From contig OX104127.1 of NCBI GenBank assembly GCA_944470555.2, positions 47,048,934-47,112,933 on the forward strand: DNA of 64,000 bases, read 5' to 3'. Made by a program: the position numbers and the translations under genes. Shown here piece by piece: positions 37,042-46,777 of this stretch (the first letter of the stretch is position 1; each line of letters starts with the position of its first letter). This DNA comes from Heterobilharzia americana. Lineage: Eukaryota > Platyhelminthes > Trematoda > Strigeidida > Schistosomatidae. The notes beneath the pieces were generated by a model. That model was given only the letters and a program-made list of their open reading frames with translations. It was not told the origin of the DNA and made no database searches.

Positions 37042-37052
37042 CCGTTGAGCCA
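37042..37052 (-). promoter_or_regulatory. Pol III box A of the 37 kb element
   Basis: TGGCTCAACGG on the minus strand matches TRGYNNARNGG at all 11 positions and is followed by TAAAGTGCTCGCC, like a tRNA D arm. No clear box B remains downstream. Confidence 0.6.
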
Positions 37053-37728
37053 ATGGGTTAGAATCCAATGGTCTATTCTAACTCCTTTCAATTCGTGATA
37101 TAGTGTGACTTTTATTGAAACCAATTGCTGAGTCTTCGTTCTGACGTCGGGTTTGTTTAGTTCCACATGTCACGACTTCTGGTTAAAACTTCGGTGGATC
37201 CCATAACAATAGATGAAATTATTTCACTTTATTTTAATTATTATTGTTTCACATTCAGAAGTAAATTGTTCTATCGAAATGTCTCAGTGAAGACAAATAA
37301 TCATTTGAGTGCTTCTGAACAATTATTATGTTACCAATATCAAAATGAAGTTATCTGTTTTAGTGTCGGAAAAAAACCGAAAATTAGTTACTTACCACCT
37401 ACTTACAAAACATGATGAGGTTACGTACGGCCACAACTGCAAGAAGTAAGATTATCTTAGCTTAATAAATGACACAAGAAATAGTTAAGTTTTGAACAAG
37501 CTACCTTTGAGATATTGTGAGAATTTTTATTGACACTGATTCTGATCGCATTTTCTTTACATTTTGATAAAAGAAAAAAAATACAAAATGAGGTGTATTC
37601 AAATTTTCACAGCATAAACATTTATCCGACTTTACAATATCCATTCAAATCGCCTATCAAGTGTTAAAAAAAATAATCACCTTTTAAACTTGGTTATCGT
37701 AATAAAAAGAGATTTAATCTGAACAACA

Positions 37729-38120
37729 AGATGTATTTGCGGAACACATTTCCAATAATCTCATCACACATTTACTTGTCAAGTCAGTTTATTTGAAACC
37801 GAAGATTGGGAAGACAAATAGAAGAATTATGACCATTGGGGATTAAAATTAAGAATAATAAAAACAGAAGAATGATATATTTTATCATAATTTCGTTAAT
37901 AAAACGGAGTTTTTCCAAGGATGGTATGATACAAGAACAAATTGTTTTCGTACACAGAAAGGTGGTTACATTTGTACATTCCTATCACTTCAGCGAAACT
38001 CGGTAGGTCTCACTAACCATTTCTATATTGAAATTCGAAGTGTGTTTTGACAATAATTCAATGACCTGTTTCTGTAATGTGCTTAACTATGGATTAAGAG
38101 AGTTACTTCCCGTCTCGCTT
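37729..38120 (+). repeat. Unnamed dispersed repeat family 2, copy 2
   Basis: Collinear with 14461-14840 in the same orientation, with landmarks as described for that copy. Directly after it, 38111-38158 on the minus strand looks like a further scrap of family 1 (AAAAACAGTTATGATGTGAG), so the two repeats may be parts of one larger element. Confidence 0.7.
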
Positions 38121-40451
38121 CATCAAAGTCTCACATCATAACTGTTTTTGAAGCCATTTAGGTATATTTTCATTTGCCTATTCTCACAGAACTGTCACGG
38201 AAATAGCACTAATTAGGCTATCTCTGTACCTTACTAAACGCACTGATTTATTTCATGTCATCACGGTAAGATGATAGGATCAGGAATTCTATTCGTATAA
38301 GAGTAAAACATGGTTACTATGTTAGAATGAAAGCAGGAACTCTAATTTTTTACTCTATTTATCAGTAGAAAAATTACTAGATGACCGTTTTCAAATTTTA
38401 ACAAACTTTCATCCATAAGAATGGTGATTTTATTTTAAACTTAATACGTTACTCAAGGAAGTGTAATCTGAATTTGCTTAAGCTGGATGGTCAGCAAGTG
38501 ATTCACCACTGCACTATACATTCTTAGGACGTCGGATAAACATTATATGTATTCTACAGCATAACTGAACAAGTTCGTGTTCACGCCTTATAACATGGTT
38601 ATTACCCTATGAATCATACTGATAAAAGAGCTGAGAAAATAAGCTATTTGCAAATAAATTCGTTTGTCAGAAGTACAACATCCGTATTAGACCTCCTCCA
38701 ATATTGATATGATACTTTCACTTTCATCGTTACCTTTAGCGTAATGTTTCTTGATGACATGGCAACTTTAAGTATGGTGAATATCAAAGGTTATTATAAA
38801 GTATATATTCAAGTTAAGTGAATAAATGACTTCATTGTGTGTAAATTCAACATGTTTAAATGTTTACGACACCATTTCAGATTAATTTAGCTGTCAAATT
38901 TGTGCTAATTGAATATTTGCAAAACAAGTCAACAGCTGACTAATATAAACTCTTGGATAATTACTCCTTAATAAATGTGTCAATGTACAATCGACCCATA
39001 TTCATTAAATTTTGAATTGTAGTTAACATTCGAATTATGTGTATTATGTCCAAAATACTTCTTCAAGTCATTCATTCACTTATTTCAAGTCATTCCAATA
39101 ATATTCAATTAACGTAGAGCTAACGTAACAAACGTTTTTGATTGCTGGCTTAAAACCTTATATGGTTCAGATTTTTATTTCGCCGTTAATCATAACTCCA
39201 TATAAATAAAGGTCGATAAAGCCACGGCCATCTCACACAGTTAAACTGATAGTCATTATACATAAATCAAGGTCATTTCCCATATCGTCACAACTTTAGG
39301 GTGATCACGGAAGGTCGCGTACAAAACGTTAGTGCTGAAGATTCCCATTCACGCCTGAGTGTCTGTATGCTACGATATGTTCCGTAAAGACTATTCCGGT
39401 TGTGACCTTTTGTGTAAACATAGGACAGGTGTGTCTAATCATACCGAAGATAATAAAGGTACTTTAGAACAGTGGCTTAGGCAAGTATAACACATGCCAT
39501 ACCTCCACCTTTCTTACCAGAAATTGGCTTTGAAAAACGCCAAGATATCATTTAGCACAACAATGTCGTATGGTAAGCATCTATTTATGTATTGTTAGAT
39601 CAGCTTTAGGGTTCATGAAAGATAATCAGCCCATTCTTTTGATACAGGATCACTATTATCTCAGATAAAAGACTTCTTGATCATAATACCACTTTCTTGA
39701 GATTTTTATTTTTAGATGTAATAAAAATGCTAGGAGGTTTTTAGAATGCATATTCAACTGATTATTACATCGTTATCCTGTGTCAATTTTTGTTCACATT
39801 CTTATAATCCCCGTACACTGCTTTTAATCAAGACAGTGCACTTGAAAGTGTGTTTTCGACAAACAAATAGAAATTTACCGGGTTTCAAGTTTATCTCAGA
39901 TTCTAATTCACCTATTCAGGGGATTACGTTTAGATGTTAGATTGCACTGAGTACTTGATGCATCGAAAAATTTCCCCACAAAACTGTAGAATTAAATACA
40001 AAAAATATATGCTGCACAAAATGTCAGTCAAACATTAGGGGGTTCCTTAGTTGTCGGTAAGAAAATACAAAGGTTGTTGAATAGTGATGAATTTTTCAGA
40101 AGACAGCATGATAGTTTAGTCGATGGCGATTAAATTGTGTGACACCATACTTGACAGTTATATCAGCCGTTGTTTAACTTATCAAACAAATACATTCCTT
40201 TGAGCAAAACTGATTGAAGATTCAATTTTCATGTAAATTGGCTACTCATTCGTTCATTCACTTCTTAACGTTCATAAATTACTTTATAAAATGAATGAAG
40301 CTCAATAGTTTGCTCCAGTGCGTAAATTGCCAAATTGATTAGATTTATTTTCCTAGCCATTAAAAATGATAAACTTCTCTCCGCAAAAGCACCATGGATT
40401 TATTATTATTATTTTTATTCTTTGATGTTATAGCTAGTGAATCCTTGCTGC
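38121..40451. other. AT-rich stretch with no gene recognised
   Basis: Nothing above background apart from the repeat scrap at its left edge and a short TTA-rich run near 40396-40416 just before the next SINE-like element. Confidence 0.5.
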
Positions 40452-40547
40452 TGACTGAAACGAACTGATCGGCCACCATTGACACAGTGGCTCCTCAATG
40501 AGTGCCTCAGCATTGCCGACATTTTCAAATTTGATATTTACGATGAG

Positions 40548-40590
40548 TAGTGGCTATCAGTTGAAGCAAGCACGCACGTTTCACAAGCTA
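40548..40590 (-). ncRNA. Decayed hammerhead relic (minus strand)
   Basis: On the minus strand GTGAAACGTGCGTGCTTGC then TTCAACTGATAGCCAC corresponds to GAAACGCGCGTCCTGGATTC plus the GCTAGCCAC tail of better copies. GAAAC is kept, but the upstream core and stem II are not recognisable. Inactive. Confidence 0.55.
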
Positions 40591-40645
40591 TGATATCAAA
40601 AACTATGCTATACTTGCCGCACAAGGAGTGGCTATCGTGACTCAG

Positions 40646-40699
40646 TGGCCTAGTGGATAACGCTTCTGCATTCAGAGTTATTGGTCCTAGGTTCAAGTC
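40646..40699 (+). promoter_or_regulatory. Internal pol III promoter (boxes A and B)
   Basis: Box A TGGCCTAGTGG at 40646-40656 matches TRGYNNARNGG at every position. Box B GGTTCAAGTCA at 40690-40700 matches GGTTCGANTCC at all but two positions. Starts are 44 bp apart, the same spacing as in the 11 kb copy. This is the best-preserved promoter among these elements. Confidence 0.75.
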
Positions 40700-40733
40700 A
40701 TACTGGAAAATACACTTACTGAGCATCATATAC

Positions 40734-40783
40734 ATCCAGCCGACGAGCCTCAAATAAGACGAAACGCATGTAGTGAATTCCAC
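40734..40783 (+). ncRNA. Decayed hammerhead ribozyme (plus strand)
   Basis: ATCCAG, core CCGACGA (U4 changed), AAGACGAAACGC with GAAA kept, but stem II (GCCT against AGAC) is broken and the GTC triplet reads GTA. Not expected to cleave, although its pol III promoter is intact. Confidence 0.72.
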
Positions 40784-40812
40784 TACTAGTCAGTGTTGAT
40801 AGTTAATATTTT

Positions 40813-43800
40813 TCGTCGTCAGTATTTGTCAAAATATTTTGTCATGAAACATTTAAATCACTGAAAATATCTATTAGGACCATAAAGAAAAAGAGAAATT
40901 CTGCAGATACCTTTCTCGGGGAATTCATTCTTCATAACTGTACAGTAGCGATTTATATATTTTTATTTAACCATATTGGTTAGTTACACGAATTATATAA
41001 CTAAGTCTAATAATAAAGATCATGTTGAAATAAGATTAAAAATTCACAAGTGTGATTCACAAGGTGAAAATTAACCACAAAATAAATTCAAAACCAGAAG
41101 AATTAACCGGATAGAATATAGGATTGCATAATATGTAAAAATGATTTTCAAAGAGACAGCACGATCAAGAGAAGCATGCAGAAAAATGAGGACGATGCTG
41201 GGTTATCAAAATATGTCATGAAATACAAAAAATGTTGAATAATAAAAGAGAGATAGAGAGTGACCTATTGTTGGCAATTTACTAATCCCAAGGTATTGAC
41301 AATGGTTGTACAAGTTTCTTTTGTACACATAACTCCGTTTTCTCCATACACACAGCAAGAGCTTCTGTTGTACACAGGAGACAGTAACACACCGTTTTTG
41401 TAAATTTCTTTTGACCCTTCAGATGACTTCGAACTGTGAATCATTTTTGATGATCTGACCAGTGTTGAAAAGGTTTTCAGTAATTCCACTTCTGAGGAAT
41501 CCACTGGAATGTCTCTGCAGCAAAGAAGGGTGTTTTTTACCCATTTTGGAAAAAACGCTCGTCGAATGACCAACACAAGTAGCTATGCAGTAGCGGGTGA
41601 AGTGGTTCTTGTCCTTCGGGTTATCAGAAAACAATGGACGACTGGAGATTACTATCCTAAAGGTTGATGTGAAGAAAATTTACTTTAATGAATTTGAAAC
41701 TTTCAAGATATCAACAACACAATTAACTCTGAATTCAAGATTCGTGGATAATACTTCCTTTGTGACTGAAATGAGTATTCTTTTTATGGTTTAGGTTTTA
41801 TGTTTTTGCCTAGAAATCTTGCTGAATTTCTGTTTTCAGCCAGAATTATTTTGTAGGTCATGGGTTATTTTTCTAGGCTATCAGTGCTGCAGATCCTTTG
41901 AATACTAGAGATACTATAAGTGTTCTTTTGCGACTAATAGGTACTCAACTGTAGAAATTCATCAGCTGACCATCCCACACACACGTTTACTGTAGATAAA
42001 TCTCCCCACTGTCTCGTCTGGTGAGTTCTGCATCTAAAAACGGAATGTTTGATTTCCCATCTGCTTCAATTATTTTCAACTTACATCACATCTCCGAATT
42101 TCTAATTTTCATTCAACTTGATCTCATTTACTAGGTGTAAATAAATAATTCTTTTAACCATGTTTTATAGTTAAACAAAACATTTGTACAATACATAACT
42201 TTTTCAAATCATTTAAGTTGGATTTTAACTCTAATGATATCGCAAAGTGATCAAAAGTTCAATATTCATTTATTTCAGCTATCTTGAATAGGAAAGCTGA
42301 TCTGTCCAATAAGAAACACAAATAGGTCGTAAATTAACCCAATAAGAAATGGTGATCATTATATTTTCAGAATTTATGTCTTCGAAGTCGGAAATTTTGA
42401 CATTGACTTTCACATAAATAGAAAATAAATTCTACTTAGTGGAGTCAAATATTGATAACTTTTCACTGCAATCGCAAAAATAATGAATAGAGCACCTTTT
42501 GTTAGGAAGGAATAACTTCAAAGCTAGTTTGTTGAATATTTTTTCACTAACTGTGTCAGATATTTAGAACTACCCACGTTGATAAAAATGAAGTCTATGA
42601 CAGAATCTTAGTACTACAGTTTGAAGGGTGAAAACTGTGTTATCATACTGTAGAGGGTATTGCTGACAAGAATGGATACAAGTAGTATATGTTGAGGGGG
42701 TGGCAGAAATTATAAGGAATTACCAGCAATGGGTGAGGATTCTGTCTAGAGAAACGCAAGGCACAACGCAAGCGTATGAAGCGCAAATCGAGAAAGAAAC
42801 AGAAGAGGAAATGAAGCACATTTTGCAACCGACAGTTTTAGTGCAAGGTGTACCATATTTAACGACTACTGTACCAGTTGTTAACAACAAACATTCCTTC
42901 TTCCGTCTCTGTCTTCTCTTTAGCTTTCAATACCTCTAAAGTAATAGTGAATGATCCCTTCGAATTTAAATCCACTATTACTGTTGAAACAATGTTAACC
43001 GAGTCTGATGCAAATATGTTTCATTTCGCTTGTGTATCCGGAAAATGCTACGGCATAGAAAATGTTATTTTTCTTCAGCTGTCAGACTATTTACAAATTT
43101 GGCACAGTCATCTGTCTATAGGCAGGTTATCACTTATAGTCAATCCTTATCCATAACAGTTATATCAGTGTGACTAGTCTAAGGATAGAAGTACCGTTCC
43201 GTTAAACATTGTTATTCTTTCATCCCTACTTCTTCTTCCCGATAGGGAGAGAATATGGACATCCTCTTATCAATGTAGTTTTGTGGGCTGTATGAACCTC
43301 ATGCATATTGAGTCACTTCATCAAACTCCTGTTCAAAGAAATCCAATAACACAATGGAATCATACATTCATCTTTGGATTCCTGTTATTTTTGCGTAATA
43401 CTCTGTATATCTTGGTTTTTCTTCAATTATTTTAAATTTCGACCCAAGGACAACTTAGATACATATAAAAACTTTACTGTTGATAAAAGAAATATGTACC
43501 AATTTTTATAAAAATCGACAGAATTCTACCAAGTAATGAATTTTCGGATGAATAGTGAGTGGAGAGACAAGTTACTGCATTTTTTGACAAAATCGCTGAA
43601 GACATTAGCAATGAGGAAAATTACCTCTTATTAGTTATTCACAAATATTCTGCTTGCAATTATGAGTGATTTCATAGAATGAGCAATTCATAAATGATTT
43701 ACAAATTGTACAGTTCATCAAGATACCACCAGAGGTGACCTCAGTTTAAAACGAGCTAAGCCACTACCCAGTGTTCAAATCATTCTCATCTAGCAAGCAA

Positions 43801-44504
43801 AATCTACAGATAAATGTGAGTGGTTACTTACCCTCCACACTGTTTGGTAGTATATTTCGATTTGTGGAATTTCTCGTAGCCTTCGTATTTTTTTAAGCTT
43901 CCCTGAATTTGTTCTGACGTCAATGTATTTGAAATTTTTAGTTTCTAGATTTGAACTCATGACAGTATATCTGTCTGAAGTTCTTTGTCTTTTACTTGAG
44001 GAGCGCTGTTTAGAGGTTCGTTTACAGTACTAACAGTTCCAGAATAATTCCACACTAACTTGACATGATCTTTCAGATAAGCGAATTGCCCTACTGTAAA
44101 ATACAGTTCATTTTCCAATATTAGACGTTTTGAAAACAAAGCCTTTTTAGTCATGCTAGGATCAGACGGAATAAATTTCAACTGTTGAGCAGCAGTATAG
44201 AAGTTGTGATGATACAAGTATGGTTCCAATCTGAAGAAAATAGTTACTTCACAAAGCATCAATTTTAACCAGGAGCCTCTGACAGTTCAACAGTTAATTT
44301 TATTCATTGGTCTGTATTAAACACGAAAAAGTTCTGTGTAACATCTTGACTCCAGAAATACTTATATGCATACATTACGTTTCAAAACCAATAGTAGAAT
44401 AAAACGTATTACCACATATAAGATCATCACAAAGGACTACATAGCATGAAATTAGTTATTCCTAAGTGACTATTAAGTTTACCTAATGCAGTCATACCAC
44501 AGTC
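40813..44504. other. AT-rich stretch; one weak exon candidate
   Basis: Mostly short open frames without motifs (41265-41576 minus, 42878-43156 plus, 43957-44262 minus). The only part that looks less random is 42667-42856, listed separately. No repeat family recognised. Confidence 0.45.
42667..42939 (+). other. Weak candidate exon or unknown coding fragment
   Basis: The plus-strand frame from 42667 runs to a stop at 42939. The first 60 or so residues (around IRNYQQWVRILSRETQG and EAQIEKETEEEMKHILQ) are polar, charged and helix-like, unlike the Phe/Ile/Leu-rich chance frames nearby. An AG|GTGTAC stretch at about 42845-42852 could be a splice donor. I recognise no family and see no strong acceptor, so this is only a pointer. 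Confidence 0.2.
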
Positions 44505-44655
44505 TGAATATCTCAGTGTTTATGTCTTTGACTGCAGCACAGGTTGATTGGGTTTAAACCTCACAGAAAGCGTTAGTTCTGCTGGGGTTGTAGATACATC
44601 TTGTTGACAAGTGCCAAGGAGCTTCGAACCTACGTCCAAGTATTCTTATTAATCG
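44505..44655 (+). mobile_element. Possible SINE-like hammerhead relic
   Basis: ACATCTTGTTGACAAGTGCC then AAGGAGCTTCGAACC near 44591-44625 loosely follows the hammerhead layout ACATCCAGCTGATGAGTCC, loop, AGGACGAAAC. It is preceded by GGTTTAAACCTCAC, a possible box B remnant, and TGCTGGGGTTG, as in the 11 kb copy. Very diverged. Confidence 0.35.
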
Positions 44656-46234
44656 CATTCAACAAACGTATATCATTCAAAATGTATCGTGATGTATCGT
44701 CTCATAGTTCGATGACAACGTTGCAAAGTGACTGAAAAAATCCACTCAACAGATAAGATTAGACAATAAGAGACTAGTAACTTTCCAGTGACCAATCAAT
44801 GTAAATATTCTTCTGATTTGTTGATACTGATGCTTGTCTCATTCACCCTTGGTTAAAATCTGTTCTGTTTCAACACAGTTTCATTCATTTGATGCGAAAC
44901 ATTTATGCCAATAGATTTCTTAATGAAAATGAAATCCCATAAATATTTTTTCATGCACTCTTTTTATACCACATTCATATTGTCATCATATGTATACACT
45001 CCGTTGACATTCGTACAAATAATAATAGTGCTAGTAATAGCCGCTTTATTCCAAACATGCTTACACATGTATCATGTGTTGCTATATAGAATTTTTAGCA
45101 AGTAATATTTCAACAAATTCGCTCCCTGTAAAATAATTTTCAAAGAAATAATTATTGCCTCTGAATGGTGTTAATAATAACAGCATTGAAGGGACAACTT
45201 TGTGACGGACAGCTGCTGTTACGTCAGAATCTGGTCTGGACTCAGTAATGATCACAAAATCGAGAGAAGTTTTGGTGGTGGTAGTTCATTCAACAAGTAC
45301 CAAGTTTGCAATTTGATATCGTAGGAATCAGAAGCCTCAGATAATGTGCTGTATTTTTGAGCACTTATATGTCTATTTCCTTTCAGAGTCAAGTTTTTCC
45401 TGTTTTTTTCTCAGTCCGATAAAAGAAAGTTTGAAAGCATTTTTAAAATGTGCGAGAGTACACGTTACGTTTGAAAGAAATATTTAAAAGATCACAACAA
45501 ACTGAAAGGGAAGAATCTAGTGAAATTTATTCAGTGGGAAATTTTTGATAGCCCAAGCTTTAGACAGGCCGCGTTGTACACTGTGTACACTGTTCAGTCT
45601 ATACATCAGAGAGTGGATGGTTGTACTCTAAAGCTTGCATGTTGAAAGATTTGTTTTTGTTTGCATATTTAAATAAGTATATTCCAGATAAAATAATAAT
45701 ATAGCCAAACGTGCTCGCAAACTGAGTTGTTTGTTTTCTTCTGCATAAACACTGTTTAATTGTTTCAGACATGAATATACAGCGAATCAATTTGTATTCA
45801 GTCAACTTCCCACGTTATGATCAATATGAAAGGAAGCTTTACAGTATTCTTTGCATTCAAATTTAATGTAACATAAAATGTTTTATCCGAAAATTAAAAC
45901 TGAACATTCATTCACGATGGCTTAATCATTTTATAAATCTTTTTAAGTGTATCCATCATGGGGTGTAGTGAAGATTAAAGAAAATAATTAAGGCTTTCAA
46001 ATACCTACAATAGCAAAGACTGAAAATATGAAGTTTCTGTTCAAAATATGCGCTTACTGCATTATCCTTGAGTTTCTGTTATGCCTTGCGTGATTTTTCC
46101 AGAAAAATGTAGAAAAACTGTTGAGCTATGTGGTTGGATAGATTTACTGAGTGATTCTGAATCAGCTAAATTTAAAGTATTTTTTGAGTCGCTTACATTG
46201 TGTTACTTTCAGAGAAAGTCTTTCGATTTATATC
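44656..46234. other. AT-rich stretch with no gene recognised
   Basis: Only short chance-like frames. It ends at the left target-site duplication of RTE copy B. Confidence 0.5.
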
Positions 46235-46247
46235 AGCACATAACAAT
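46235..46247. repeat. Left target-site duplication of RTE copy B
   Basis: AGCACATAACAAT, identical to 46765-46777. It directly abuts the TAT/TAA tail of the element. A perfect 13-bp duplication is typical of target-primed reverse transcription. Confidence 0.93.
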
Positions 46248-46764
46248 TATTATTATTATTATTAGTCCCTTGGGTTCCTAGTGGAACATAGGGCTTCAGT
46301 AGCACGTCTCCAGTGACCTCTGTTCTCTGAGATCTTTTGAACCTGGTCCCACGACAGCCCAGAAGCTCTCATTTCCTCCTCGCACGATCTCCTCCATGTC
46401 ACCCTCGGAAGTCCAACTCGTCGCTTCCCATGGGGATTCCACTCGAGCAACTGGCCTGACGCGTGATGTCCTCAGTCGGCCTTCTCAGTGCATGGCCAAT
46501 CCATCTCCACTTCCTCCCAGTGCATATTTGTTGCGTGATAGGTTCTTGGTTGGTTCGTTCCCAGAGTTCCTTGTTGCTTATTCTTTCTGGCCATCTGATC
46601 TTCAGTAGCGAGCCAGCGTAGGCAGTTGTTGATGAATGTCTGTAGTTTATTGGAAATCCCTTTCGTAACGCGCCAAGTCTCTCAACCATACAAGAGCACT
46701 GACTTGACATTGGTGTTGAATATCCGGATCTTGTTCCACATGCTGAGTGCAGATCTCCACACTG
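46248..46764 (-). mobile_element. RTE-type retrotransposon, copy B (5'-truncated, recent)
   Basis: A 517-bp insertion on the minus strand, bracketed by perfect 13-bp duplications. It holds the 3' end of the element only: from just inside the reverse transcriptase thumb region to the terminal (TAA)n tail at 46248-46264. Over this length it differs from copy C at only a handful of positions, plus a 3-bp gap near 46752, which points to a recent common source. 5' truncation is the usual outcome of incomplete reverse transcription. Confidence 0.95.
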
Positions 46765-46776
46765 AGCACATAACAA
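46262..46776 (-). pseudogene. RTE copy B: C-terminal part of reverse transcriptase polyprotein
   Basis: Two overlapping frames. 46399-46776 has MVERLGALRKGFPIN, KIRWPERISNKELWERTNQ and GRKWRWIGHALRRPTEDI. 46262-46450 has EWNPHGKRRVGLPRVTWRRS, SGLSWDQVQKISENRGHW and EALCSTRNPRD. They belong to one protein split by a frameshift at about 46440. Copy C has exactly the same split at about 58432. The stop codon is the first TAA of the tail. This C-terminal basic, Trp-rich region is typical of the family; its job is probably nucleic-acid binding, which is inference. Confidence 0.9.
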
Positions 46777-46777
46777 T
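46765..46777. repeat. Right target-site duplication of RTE copy B
   Basis: AGCACATAACAAT, identical to 46235-46247, joined directly to the truncated 5' end of the element (minus strand). Confidence 0.93.

Larger units (their letters stand above)
36878..37130 (-). mobile_element. Hammerhead SINE-like element, family 2 (minus strand)
   Basis: On the minus strand: a pol III box A at 37042-37052, a tRNA-like body, a decayed hammerhead (about 36930-36973), then the tail TTCCAATGGTTCACC, which matches TTTCAATGGTTCCC in the 35.4 kb copy, and finally AGTCGTGGATGAATAC, equivalent to its right inverted repeat. No second ribozyme was seen at the other end. Confidence 0.72.
40452..40812 (+). mobile_element. 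Hammerhead SINE-like composite element, family 1
   Basis: The head GAACTGATCGGCCACC and TGGCTCCTCAATGAGTGCCT then CAGCATTGCC matches the 10.8 kb copy. A minus-strand hammerhead relic lies at about 40548-40590, a good pol III promoter at 40646-40699, and a plus-strand hammerhead relic at 40734-40783 followed by CACTACTAGTCAG. It has the same order as the 10.8 kb composite. A preceding TTA-rich run could be a target or tail remnant. Confidence 0.75.

Noticed and set aside
46396..46608. Plus-strand frame of 70 codons, repeated identically at 58388-58600
   Set aside because: The identity comes from the shared RTE 3' end; the recognisable protein is on the minus strand.
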